From Hemileia vastatrix (taxonomy: Eukaryota > Basidiomycota > Pucciniomycetes > Pucciniales > Zaghouaniaceae), in the NCBI GenBank assembly GCA_030280995.1, contig JASXTE010000014.1, positions 25,679,650 to 25,743,649 of the forward strand: a stretch of 64,000 nt of DNA, written 5' to 3'. Below the pieces are notes generated by a model. The model did not search any database and was not told the origin of the DNA. It saw only the letters and a list, made by a program, of their open reading frames with translations. Position 1 is the first letter of the stretch. The number at the start of each line of letters is the position of its first letter. The position numbers and the translations under genes were made by a program. Positions 20,056 to 30,184 of the stretch are shown here, in pieces.

Positions 20056-21034
20056 TCGGGATGTGGGTATTACCATTGGATAGGCCCGGTTTTTCTCTAT
20101 ATTTTATGTCTTGATGACATTTTTCATTTTCTAAGTATTTGAGGGATTCTTTCTCATTTTTCATTTTAATAGATAGCTGTTTAATTTTGTTTTTCTCGTT
20201 TTAAGGTCTAACCTTAAGTCTTAGCGTAAAATGCTTAGTACCATTGGAATGGAATAATTTTTCTCTATATTTCATGTCCCAATGTTGTTATAGCTTAATT
20301 ATGTTTTTCAAAGGTTTTAGTAGTCATAGTTTATTTTTCTAAGTATTTTGGGTGTTTTTGGTGGTTTTTGGTGGTTATCTGGCTTCAGGGAGGTCCTGCT
20401 GCTTCAGGCCGGCCTCCCAACATCAGGTGGACCGCCTTCCTCGGTGCTAGAAGGCTGGGAAGCGTTTCTAGAGGGGTTTTATGCAATTTGGCGCTCATGA
20501 ACACCAAATTTGTGGGTGTGAATGGGCTCTTAGATAGTATTCTGTGTGTATATAGTGAATAAGACAGTTTGGGGCAACCTCAATTATCATAAAAACATCC
20601 GGAGGTGATATCCTTGTTCCTCACTCAGTTTTCACTGTTTTCTGGCCACAATTGGCTGTGTTTGTCGCAAGTGAGTTCTTCATTTAACTTAACTTTGGCA
20701 ACTGTTTCTCTGTTATAGTCTTGCAAGCTATAGCAAGTATTATTTCTGTCTCTGGTGTGGATTTGCAACCTACATCAAGTATCATTGCTCTCTCTGGTGT
20801 GGAAATTGGTCTACATTTCAGTTCTTTGGCTTGGTAGTCTGTCTGGAGACTACTTTTTTAGCTGATCAGGGGGTCAAGTGTATTGGAAAAGGGGCTATTA
20901 ACAACAGGAACCAATTAACTGTAGCAGGTAAATCTCACTTATATTTTTCTAAAGGGATAGGGGATTTTCTCTCTGGTTGTTCTTCAACTCCCTTCGTCAT
21001 GGCCTATAGCTAGTACTATAGGATTGTCTACATT
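20056..21034 (+). repeat. C2 5' LTR, missing its first ~120 bp
   Basis: Aligns in inverted orientation with the C1 LTR from about base 122 onward (GCGGGTATGTGGG in C1, TCGGGATGTGGG here). The missing start is explained if C1 inserted at this point. It contains a GC-rich CGG/CCG block near 20390-20465. An open frame at 20368-20562 within it has no support as a gene. Confidence 0.8.
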
Positions 21035-21036
21035 TC

Positions 21037-21053
21037 TGGCGCCCAACATGGGG
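21037..21053 (+). promoter_or_regulatory. C2 primer-binding site
   Basis: TGGCGCCCAACATGGGG just behind the LTR. Confidence 0.8.
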
Positions 21054-21123
21054 TAGGACCTGCTAGTTCTTTGGACTCTCTGAGTATTTTGTGGGTCTTT
21101 TCTGGTGATTTTTTTCTTGAAGA

Positions 21124-22513
21124 ATGTCCTCTGGTTCATCTATTCCTGTGGTGACTATCAGTGGGGGGGAAGGTCCTCCTGCTGTGATGGTTAGGTAGTG
21201 TGTGAGGATTTAAACTTGGGATGGTATCAGGTTTAATGGATATGATGTGAAGTGGTTTCTGGAGAAATATAACACTTCTTATGGTGTGGATGGTGCTTCT
21301 TAACTGGACATGGTGAAGCAGATCAATTTCTTCATCGGTGATAGGGCAGTGGAGAAGGAGATTGTGGCCATGTCTGGCTACAAGAAGTGGGATTGGAAGT
21401 TGTTATGAAGGGAGATGGTGGATAGATGGGGTGTCAGGTTCACTATGGTGGGTCTGAACAAGGTTTTCAGTGAATGGCAGTCTTATTGTGGTGTTGGTAA
21501 CTTACTCAGTTACAGGAAGTTTTTACTACAGTTTGATCCTGTGGTAGAATATTTGGTGGAAATAGAGGAGCTAGCACATAAAAATGCTACCAAAGATGTT
21601 TTTTGGTCTGCCCTGGCTAGAGATGTCACAATGGATGTGTTGAAGGAGTTTTCAAGGAAGGACTTGATGAAGACTCTTTCTAATAGGGACCAGAAGTTGC
21701 CTGCCTTGGACAAGATGAAGTAGGATGTGGAGGCCCATTTGAAGCTGTTGGCTGTGGATACCTATCAAGAGGGGTGTGCCAAGTATGTCAGCAAAGTCAG
21801 TGGGGCTTTGGCTGAAGAGGAGAGCAGGGTAAAGAAGGAAGAGAAGAATATAGTAGAGTTTCCTAAGCAGGAGAGGGACCCAGCGGTTGAGCAGTTGGCT
21901 GATCAGACAAAACAGCTTTATATCTTTGTTAAGGAGGCTAAGAAGGTCAAAGCTTAGAGATTTTGACAGGAGGGCTGGTAGGATTGACCCTTGGGTCTGC
22001 TCTTATTGCAGTAGGAGGGGGCACAAGTCAAATGATTTTTGGGCTCTGAACAGTGATGTGTCAAAATGAAAGGTGGAATTTGATTGCAGGGTTTTCAAAT
22101 TCTCTGATAGTTGATTAGTAAAGCCCAGTGAGGGGAAGGCTCCTGTTGATTTGGTCAGGAGAAGAAATGGTCTCAAACAGAGGAGGCCAAGATTAGAGGA
22201 GATCCCAGATCAGGGGAAGTCTTCTGCTAAGGTAGATGAAGATGTCAAGTGAAAAGGAAAGAAGGTTAATAAAGTCTCTTTTTCTACTTCCTTTGGTGGT
22301 TTGGAGTTATTTATTATTGTGGAGGACAGTCAAGTGGGGAATGCTTGGCTGGTGTCTATGATGTTGAAGCTGGAAAGGTGGGAAGGCCAAAGAGCAGTTC
22401 TCAGGCTTAAACAAAGCCTAAAACTTCAAAGGCGGATCCTAAGCTGAGTGCAGCTAGGAGAAAGTACAGAAAAGAGGAGCTGTACAAGATGCAGAAGGGG
22501 ATTGCTGATATGC
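21124..22513 (+). pseudogene. gag: C2 gag, first part
   Basis: Starts MSSGSSIPVV at 21124. Capsid-like REMVDRWGVRFTMVGLNKVF lies at 21415 and a zinc knuckle CSYCSRRGHKSNDF (last Cys lost) near 22000. Several stops (for example near 21198, 21214, 21303, 21721 and 21955). It is cut at 22513 by element D and resumes at 31362. Confidence 0.85.
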
Positions 22514-23690
22514 TGTCAGCCTAAATATCCTTAGGACTGAGTATTCCTTATGCTTAAAATAAGATAACCTTAATTAGATTAAGCTTATATCTTAAAAATA
22601 AGGTTAAAATAATAATATATATTATTTTATTATATATATATAAAAGTATTATTCTATTATATAATTTATAATAGTTTAAATAGCTTATCCATGGCCTAAT
22701 AATACTTATTAAGGTGTTAATGGAGTCATAATATACTTATCTTAAGTGATATGAAGTAATTATTGACATACATAAGCTTATATGTATACATAAATCTCAT
22801 ATTCAGTGAAATATGCAGTATATTATGTATATTTAGGTATATAAGTGGGTTTTAGCCCCTTAATAGCCTATAACCTTTGTTTTTCTGCTTATTTTAGGTC
22901 ATATGGACGAAATCAGTGGACTCACAACACCTACAGAAGCATAGACACCTATATCAGGCGCATACACCCAGTTTGGATAACTAAAATTACTTCCTTGGAT
23001 GGTTATTCACGGATTTATGGGTTGGAAATATGTTTTTGGGTTAATGTGGATGCTTGGGGATGTTATTGGGGGCTTGGACATTTTATTTGTTTCCTTTATA
23101 TGCTTTTAGTTTCATTAAATCTCTTTTTGATCTTTTATGTTACCTGTTTCTTTATGGTATCCGCTTTTATCTGGGTTTTCTAATTATGGTATGGCTCTGT
23201 GTTATTATTAATAGTGATGGAGGGTCCTTACTGGAGGTCTGGGTGTTGAAACTGCTTGAAGTGGACGCCATGGGGAGGTGATGGGCCCTCACAGTGCTGT
23301 AATTGCCGGGGATAGCAGTGACATCATCTGGATTGAAGGTCTGTGCACTCCAGTGGATTTGGGTATAAGTAAGGAGGGATTTTGACGGTTTATTATCATC
23401 ATTCAATTACTACACTTCAAATAAACACTACACTACAATTATTAACATCTAGAAATATATTATAAAGCCCTTATAAATTGATATTATCTTTATAAAAGCT
23501 ATAACTATATTTTATTCTTCTATTTTCCACCACTAGCACGCATTTAAATCCAAGTATTGTGAGTTTAACTTGAGTGTAACTATTCTATTAGTCTTCCCCT
23601 GAGGTTTAATCACTAAATCATTTATTAATAAGTAGTAGGACCATAAAATAACACTATTATATCATACTTATATACTAGACTGTACTGACA
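22514..23690 (+). repeat. D 5' LTR
   Basis: 1177 bp, TG...CA ends. Open frames inside it (22845-23183 and others) recur only because the LTR is duplicated and show no domain. Confidence 0.95.
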
Positions 23691-24201
23691 ATTGGGGGTC
23701 TTTCCTTATATTTTACTTATTATTTAGTATAAGCCTTGGGACGTGATTTTTACCTTAGTACAACTCAAAATTAACCAAATATTTGGGTCTGCTGCATATT
23801 AGTGGGTCATCATAACTCATTGATTGCGGAAAAGAATCCTTATAATAATTTTACTAATTTTTTATCATAAAAATTAGATATTTACAGTAGTAACTGTACC
23901 CAATATAAACCCAATTTCACTTGGTATTTGAACACCAATATAACACCCAATAAAATTGGTATTTGGCTAAAGCTTGGTAAGCTAATTATTCACCCTTATA
24001 GAGGTCTAGTTAAACTTATTATTATATTTTTAACAGATTTTTTCGAATTTTTCTTATATTTTATTTAAATAAATAAAGATATAAATTCAGGGTAAGCTCC
24101 ATTGCTTTTTTATTAGTAATATAATTACTAATATCTTTTGTCTACTAATTCCACAGAGTTTTTTCCTTTTGTAGACGTAAAATATTGTTATTCTGAACAA
24201 T
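23691..24201 (+). promoter_or_regulatory. D leader with probable primer-binding site
   Basis: ATTGGGGGTCTTTCC follows the LTR directly. E has a similar ATTGGGGACCTTTCC. If it is a primer-binding site it starts at TGGGG. I could not match it to a tRNA; self-priming, known in some chromoviruses, is possible. The remaining ~490 bp are AT-rich with no gene. Confidence 0.55.
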
Positions 24202-27200
24202 ATGAGTGCTCCTCAGGATAGTGTAAGTGAACAGCCTGCTTATAATACCAGGTCTAAAGCTAATAAAAACTTTCCAGGACATCACCATGGAGGGACAACA
24301 GTACCCCCAACCAGAAAGCATGAGTATAGAGGAAAAGGACGCCCTCTTAAAAAAGATAACTATCAAAAAGACGTCTCCTCCTCTTCAGGATCAACTGTCC
24401 CACCTGGCCAAACAGGTTCTGAAGCTAGAGGAATCAAAATCTCTCATGTTCAAAGAAGTAGAGCAGTTGCAAAACAATTGCAAGGTAGGATTTCAGCAGA
24501 TGAATCAGGCAATGGCAGAATTAAAGGGAGGCCTGCCCAGTCAATCAAATCAGCAACCCCCTACCCAAGGAGGGTCCACTCACTCCCAGGAGAAAATCCT
24601 GGTAGACAAATGGAAATGGGACTGGTTTCACCAACAGTGGACAAGCCACAGTTGCAACAGGGATCCACCCCCTCATCTGACTTCCTCAGCTCACCCTTAC
24701 AAGGGAAAAAAGCGCCAAAAATCAGGACTGGCAACCATCCCTTGGTAAGTAACTTACCCTCTCAGATTAAACATAATACTGATAATTACAATATAGGTAA
24801 TTCTATTGATGTTAAATCTGTACAAAAAATAGAGGAGGATTTAAGAAATTTGGGTTTTAGAGTAGATACACCTGACTTGTCTTTTATCCATAATAACAGT
24901 ACTATATACAATGATAATACAGTTAATCCTCAGTTGCAACCACCTACTAGTGAGATGAGTACTTCACAGGAGAGTGAGAGAATTGAAAAGGAGGACATGG
25001 AATATTTTAATAATAATCCAACTGTCCATAGAATTGTTTCAGCATTGTGGAATAGAATGACTGATTGTGAGGAACAGACAGTTAAGCTCACTAGTGATAC
25101 AATTTCATCCTTAACATTGAACATTTCTCAATTAGCAACACGTAATAAAGAATTAGAGAAGGAACATTTGTCTCTAACTCTTAAATATGATTCATTAAGT
25201 AATAAATATAATGACCTTTCAAACAAATTTTGTGAGTTAGAAAAATTATATGAAACACACTTATTAAAAACTGAATCAAGAACAAAGTTATCTTTTGCAC
25301 AGACAAATCAAAGTGTCTCTGAGCTGCTACAAAGATTAACTAAAGTTGAGATTGAAACTGCCAATCTACTAATGAACCAGGATAATCATAAGTATAATCA
25401 ATATAATAATAATCCTTTCATTGGCAAAAGTGAATCTCATTCCTTCCCTGTACCACCACAATTAAAACCATCTGGTGGTAGTGTCAAATCTGAAAATGTA
25501 AGTCACAAATCCGTGCAGGAAGAAATACAAGACCATTTATCAAAAGTAAATGAGTTGTTGAATTTACCTAAGATTAGTGAGATAAAATCCAATCAGAAGA
25601 ACTGGCCTAAGATAGATCAGTACCCAACTTATGATGGGGAAACCAGCTCTGATTGGCAACATTTTATTCAAAGAATTGACAACTTGAAATTCTCATATAA
25701 GTTACCAGATGAAGAGATAACATCAAAATTAATTTCTTTATTTAAGGATGTTGCTTTATTATGGTTTGAAGCTGTCTTAAGTGAGGGTAGAGACTACTCT
25801 TGGGATGAATGGAAACAACTTATTGAAAAACAATTTGGAGGTTCTAAATTCAGGCTTACTCAGCAGAGACTGTATGAGAAAACTAGGTATAATCCGTTGA
25901 ATGGTGACAAACCTATGGTATTTTTAATGACTTTAAACAAAATCTTAAAAGCCATTGAGCCTCATATGGATTTTAACTTATGGAAAGATAAGATAATTTA
26001 CAAATTACCTATATCTGTCAGAGATATTGTTGTAGCTAGAACATTTAATGTTACTGAATATTCTGATTTTATTAATATTTGCAATGAAATATTATTGAAC
26101 CATAAGTATGAATCAAGGTATTCCACTTATAAGCAAAATGTTGAACCTGTAAAATCTCAGAATTCAAAAACACTTCAGGAGAAGCAGAAAAAACCTACTG
26201 CACCTGTAGTACCTAAAAAGTATCAAACAAATACTTGTTATAAGTGTAACAAACCTTGGGTAAAAGGTCACAAATGTGAGAAAAATATAAATATTGTTGA
26301 AAATCAACGTGAATCTGAAACTGAAACTGAAAAAAGTAAAGAATCAAGTGATTATGACAGCAATATCTCATATAGTGATGAAAATGAAGTCTGTATGTTG
26401 GAAGATGATTTGTCCATCTTTGAAAATCCAATATTAAATATGGACTCAAATGAATCTTTAATGAATTTTGAGGATGCTGAAATCATTAAGGATATACAAG
26501 CTGATAACTTTAAAATGACACCTATCACGGTTCCAGCTATCATTTCTGGTGAAAATGTTAATATAGTATTGGACACAGGAGCTGCTGGTTCAGTTGTTTC
26601 CACTAATACATTACAGAAAATTGATAGTGACTACAAGTTTAAGCTTGAACCACTTCAGAATAAAAATTGGAGAGGTTTTGGATCAGTACTACACCCCATT
26701 GGTAAATACAAAGCTGCTGTTTTCTTTAAACACCAACATGGTTATGTAAGGGTAACTTGTGACTTTGTAGTAATGGATAATACAAATTGTAGTAACTGTT
26801 TTATCATTGGAAATGATATTCTGACTAAATTTGGTGTAAAATTAGACCCTGCTAATAACAATTTTACAATTGGCATGAATGGTAAAAGGAAATTTAAAAT
26901 AAATTCTTTTAACACAGTCTTACACATTGAGTCAGTAACAAATTCCCCGTCTAAAGGAAGAGAATCCAATGAGATGGAACTTCTGGAAACAGAAATTTCA
27001 AAAGCATCATTTGGCACTCAGATAAGTGAAACTGAGAAAGATAATATTTTGGAATTAATTAAAGCTTTTCCAATGGCTTTTGCACATGGTACAAATGAAC
27101 TTGGCCTTGTAAAAGATCATGAAATGAAAATTAGTTTAACCTGTGACATGGATAATATTCCTGCTAGTCTTAAAAAGAAACCATATCCCGCTTCACCAAT

Positions 27201-30069
27201 GAAGAGGAAAGACATAGAGGATAATATTAAGATGTTATTAAAGATGAACATTCTTGAGAAGGTTGAAACTACACCAAAATATTGTGTAATATCACCAGTG
27301 CTGATTTCTTATGAACAAGATAAAGCAAGACTGTGCGGTGATTATAGAGCATTAAATACATTTACAGTAGATGATATTTATCCCTTGCCAAGGATTGCCT
27401 CTATACATGCTACCCTTAAAGGTGCTAAATATATAAGTTGCCTGGATGGAAATAAAGGGTACCATCAAATTCCTGTTGAAAAGAATTCACAGAACTTTTT
27501 GTTGATAACAACACACATGGGAATTTATAAGTATGTCAGAATGCCATTTGGACCAAAGAATGCTCCATCAGTATTTCAAAAGTTAATGGATATAACATTC
27601 CATAATGAAATGATTGAGGGATGGTTAATGGTATACATTGATGACATCATAGTGTTCTCTAAAACTTTTAATGAACACTTAATCCATTTAAGGAAAGTAT
27701 TTCAGAAAATGGATGAAATAAAAATGACCCTTACATTGAAAAAATTTAAATTTGGGTTTGAATCTTTAAAAGTGCTTGGTCATATTGTATCTGGCTTACA
27801 AATATGTGTAGACCAAAATAAAGTGGCTGCAATAAAGAATATTGGCATTCCTCAAAATGTGAAGGATGTACAATCTTTTCTTGGAATGTGTGGTTATTAT
27901 AGACAATATATAAAAAACTACCAATCAATTGCTGCACCACTGACCACACTGATAAAGAAATCAGAAGCTTTCATTTGGAATAATGAAAGACAACATGCTT
28001 TTAATAAGTTGAAAGAATGCTTAATGACAGCTCCTATCTTGGGATTACCAGATTTCCAATTACCTTTTGTATTATATACAGATGCAAGTTTTATTGGACT
28101 GGGTGCTGCTTTGCATCAAAAACAACTTATTGAAGGTAAAATGTCAGAAGTAGTAATCTGCTATATTTCACGTACTCTGAGAAGTAGTGAATTAAAATAT
28201 GGTGCTACTCAACTTGAATGTTTGGCAGTAGTATGGGCTCTTGAAAAGCTACATTATTACCTTGAAGACCAAAAATTTGAGTTAATAACTGACTGTAGTG
28301 CAGTTAAGTCACTCTTAAACATGAAAACTCCTAATAGACACATGTTTAGATGGCAATTAGCTGTACAAGAATACAGAGGACGGATGACTATTACACATAG
28401 AGCAGGAACCTTACACTCTAATGTAGACCTGTTATCTAGAGTACCTCTGCCTAATAATGATGATAATCCTGCTTATGTTCCTGAATCAGAGATTATTACC
28501 ATTTATGGCATTTATATTGTAGATCTTGAGGATGAATTTATGCAATCAATTCTTGATAATTATAATTCAGATCCTGACTTAAGTAAATTAACTACAATAT
28601 TAAATGATCCATCTAATGCTTCAATGAATGTTTTAATAAAAACATTACCAGATAAGTATAAAGAGGCATTAGAGAAAGGAAAATTTTCCATTGAGGATGG
28701 TTTTATATATTACAGGAAAAAATTAAGTAATGTTATTGTAATTCCCCCTTCAATGAAGGAGTTAATGTTAAGTATATGTCATGATGATATATTAGCAGGT
28801 CATTTTGACTACCATAAAACATTAACCAGAGTAAAAAACACAGCTTGGTGGATTAACATGTCTGAGGATGTTCAGAAATATGTTGAAACATGTGATTCTT
28901 GTCAAAAATCTAAAAGATTAACAGGAAAAAGAGCTGGTTTATTACAACAAATTGAGCAACCAAAAGCTCCATGGGAAATCATTAACATGGACTTTGTAAC
29001 AGGTTTGCCAATAGCAGGGCATAAGAGTTATAACTCCTGCTGGGTAATTGTAGATAGATTTACAAAGATGTGTAAATTTATTCCTACCCACAAAGAGGTT
29101 TCTGCAAAGGACTTAGCTTTTTTATGGTGGACACAAATGTTAAATACAGCAGGTTTCCCCAAAGCAATAGTTTCAGACAGAGATCCTAAATTTACTTCTG
29201 AGTTCTGGACGTCACTTATGGATGTTTCAGGGTGTCAATTAAAACTTTCTACAGCACACCATCCACAAACTGATGGGCTAGCAGAAAGAATGATACAAAC
29301 CTTAGAAGATATGATAAGAAGATACTGTGCTTTTGGTCTAAATTTTAAAGACAATGACAAATTCACGCATGATTGGGTAACCCTTATCCCAGGTTTAGAA
29401 TTTGCATATAATAGTACAGTACATTCTGTCACTGGCAAAAAGCCATTTGAGTTATGGTTGGGTTATGTACCTAATACCCCTGCTCAAACTCTTAATAAGT
29501 TACCTAGATTGGATATTCATCCAGGTACTAAATCTTTTCTTCAGATGCAAGAACTATGCAGAAAACATGCTCAAGAATGTATAAATAAGGCTTTTGAGTA
29601 TGAAAAGAAAAGATGGGATAAAGCCCATAAAGAACAAATGTTCAAAGAGGGTGATGAAGTCCTTATTTCAACGCTACATTTCAATTTAAATGGTAATGTT
29701 AAATTGAAGGATCCATTCATTGGACCATTTGTAGTTAAAAAGATGGTTGGTAATAATGCTGTTGAGGTTATTCTATATGCACCTTATGATAGAAAACATC
29801 CAGTATTTCCTATTTCTCTTATAAAACCATACCATTCTAATGATACTGCTCTCTTTCCAAGAAGATCAGGAAGGCATAAACAGCAACCTGAAGAAATAGT
29901 GGAAAAAGCAGAAATTGAAAAGATACTTAAAAAGAGACACCTTACAAAAGAAAAGGGAGTTGAGTATCTACTAAGATTTAAAAATAAATCAAGTGAATAT
30001 GACCAGTGGATTCCAGAAAATGAAATCTCTGATCTTAAAAATCTCTTGAAAAAATTTAAATCTAAATAA
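24202..30069 (+). CDS. gag-pol: D Gag-Pol polyprotein with chromodomain
   Basis: 1955 codons, no stop or frameshift. Order: basic, low-complexity N-terminus; coiled-coil-like region (about residues 280-370); capsid (SDWQHFIQRIDNLKFSYKLP, about 480-650); zinc knuckle CYKCNKPWVKGHKC (about 678); aspartic protease LDTGAAGSVVS (Asp 791); RT with YIDDIIVFSK (1145-1148); RNase H YTDASFIGLGAAL (Asp 1294). The integrase HHCC finger runs from HDDILAGH to CDSCQ (about 1527-1570). Its catalytic residues are D1597, D1659 and E1695, spacing D-x61-D-x35-E. GPY/F-type DPFIGPFVVKK follows, then a C-terminal chromodomain (about 1895-1950, VEYLLRFKNKSSEYDQWIPE). Chromodomains guide integration to methylated histone H3 in related elements. 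Gag and Pol share one frame. Confidence 0.97.
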   Translation: MSAPQDSVSEQPAYNTRSKANKNFPGHHHGGTTVPPTRKHEYRGKGRPLKKDNYQKDVSSSSGSTVPPGQTGSEARGIKISHVQRSRAVAKQLQGRISADESGNGRIKGRPAQSIKSATPYPRRVHSLPGENPGRQMEMGLVSPTVDKPQLQQGSTPSSDFLSSPLQGKKAPKIRTGNHPLVSNLPSQIKHNTDNYNIGNSIDVKSVQKIEEDLRNLGFRVDTPDLSFIHNNSTIYNDNTVNPQLQPPTSEMSTSQESERIEKEDMEYFNNNPTVHRIVSALWNRMTDCEEQTVKLTSDTISSLTLNISQLATRNKELEKEHLSLTLKYDSLSNKYNDLSNKFCELEKLYETHLLKTESRTKLSFAQTNQSVSELLQRLTKVEIETANLLMNQDNHKYNQYNNNPFIGKSESHSFPVPPQLKPSGGSVKSENVSHKSVQEEIQDHLSKVNELLNLPKISEIKSNQKNWPKIDQYPTYDGETSSDWQHFIQRIDNLKFSYKLPDEEITSKLISLFKDVALLWFEAVLSEGRDYSWDEWKQLIEKQFGGSKFRLTQQRLYEKTRYNPLNGDKPMVFLMTLNKILKAIEPHMDFNLWKDKIIYKLPISVRDIVVARTFNVTEYSDFINICNEILLNHKYESRYSTYKQNVEPVKSQNSKTLQEKQKKPTAPVVPKKYQTNTCYKCNKPWVKGHKCEKNINIVENQRESETETEKSKESSDYDSNISYSDENEVCMLEDDLSIFENPILNMDSNESLMNFEDAEIIKDIQADNFKMTPITVPAIISGENVNIVLDTGAAGSVVSTNTLQKIDSDYKFKLEPLQNKNWRGFGSVLHPIGKYKAAVFFKHQHGYVRVTCDFVVMDNTNCSNCFIIGNDILTKFGVKLDPANNNFTIGMNGKRKFKINSFNTVLHIESVTNSPSKGRESNEMELLETEISKASFGTQISETEKDNILELIKAFPMAFAHGTNELGLVKDHEMKISLTCDMDNIPASLKKKPYPASPMKRKDIEDNIKMLLKMNILEKVETTPKYCVISPVLISYEQDKARLCGDYRALNTFTVDDIYPLPRIASIHATLKGAKYISCLDGNKGYHQIPVEKNSQNFLLITTHMGIYKYVRMPFGPKNAPSVFQKLMDITFHNEMIEGWLMVYIDDIIVFSKTFNEHLIHLRKVFQKMDEIKMTLTLKKFKFGFESLKVLGHIVSGLQICVDQNKVAAIKNIGIPQNVKDVQSFLGMCGYYRQYIKNYQSIAAPLTTLIKKSEAFIWNNERQHAFNKLKECLMTAPILGLPDFQLPFVLYTDASFIGLGAALHQKQLIEGKMSEVVICYISRTLRSSELKYGATQLECLAVVWALEKLHYYLEDQKFELITDCSAVKSLLNMKTPNRHMFRWQLAVQEYRGRMTITHRAGTLHSNVDLLSRVPLPNNDDNPAYVPESEIITIYGIYIVDLEDEFMQSILDNYNSDPDLSKLTTILNDPSNASMNVLIKTLPDKYKEALEKGKFSIEDGFIYYRKKLSNVIVIPPSMKELMLSICHDDILAGHFDYHKTLTRVKNTAWWINMSEDVQKYVETCDSCQKSKRLTGKRAGLLQQIEQPKAPWEIINMDFVTGLPIAGHKSYNSCWVIVDRFTKMCKFIPTHKEVSAKDLAFLWWTQMLNTAGFPKAIVSDRDPKFTSEFWTSLMDVSGCQLKLSTAHHPQTDGLAERMIQTLEDMIRRYCAFGLNFKDNDKFTHDWVTLIPGLEFAYNSTVHSVTGKKPFELWLGYVPNTPAQTLNKLPRLDIHPGTKSFLQMQELCRKHAQECINKAFEYEKKRWDKAHKEQMFKEGDEVLISTLHFNLNGNVKLKDPFIGPFVVKKMVGNNAVEVILYAPYDRKHPVFPISLIKPYHSNDTALFPRRSGRHKQQPEEIVEKAEIEKILKKRHLTKEKGVEYLLRFKNKSSEYDQWIPENEISDLKNLLKKFKSK
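24287..24748 (+). CDS. D overlapping ORF in the +1 frame of gag
   Basis: 153 codons starting MEGQQYPQPES. The ATG sits in a strong context (CACCATGG), 85 bases behind the gag ATG. The product has an acidic/basic helical stretch (SMSIEEKDALLKKITIKKT, then LQDQLSHL, then GFQQMNQAMAELKGG). Element E has a homologous ORF in the same +1 position (36346-36005), with matching MEGQ start, SMSLEEREKLLKQVSIKKT, LQEQVHSL and GFIEVNQALVDIK. The overlapping gag frame is low-complexity and poorly conserved there. Conservation of the alternative frame argues for a real second protein, perhaps made by leaky scanning. No known family recognised. Confidence 0.65.
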   Translation: MEGQQYPQPESMSIEEKDALLKKITIKKTSPPLQDQLSHLAKQVLKLEESKSLMFKEVEQLQNNCKVGFQQMNQAMAELKGGLPSQSNQQPPTQGGSTHSQEKILVDKWKWDWFHQQWTSHSCNRDPPPHLTSSAHPYKGKKRQKSGLATIPW

Positions 30070-30172
30070 TACTGTTCATTCAGTATATGTATTATAAAAA
30101 TTATTTTTTATTTTATTATTTCATTCCTTAAGATTAATTAAAATGTCTTAACATTTTTTTTATTGTTTTTTT

Positions 30173-30184
30173 GGGGTGAGGGAG
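30173..30184 (+). promoter_or_regulatory. D polypurine tract
   Basis: GGGGTGAGGGAG after a T-rich run, directly before the 3' LTR. Confidence 0.85.

Noticed and set aside
18962..21034. True palindrome formation at the C1-C2 LTR junction
   Set aside because: The two LTRs and gag copies differ by 10% or more, and the loss of ~120 bp from only one LTR fits nested insertion better.
15001..22513. RIP-type mutation (C to T) as the cause of the stops
   Set aside because: Stops compared between copies arise from mixed changes (C to A, G to T, A to T, indels) as well as transitions, so no RIP pattern is clear by eye.
22845..23183. Open frames repeated in both D LTRs (22845, 30516 and others)
   Set aside because: They are duplicated with the LTR and encode hydrophobic low-similarity peptides; no independent support.
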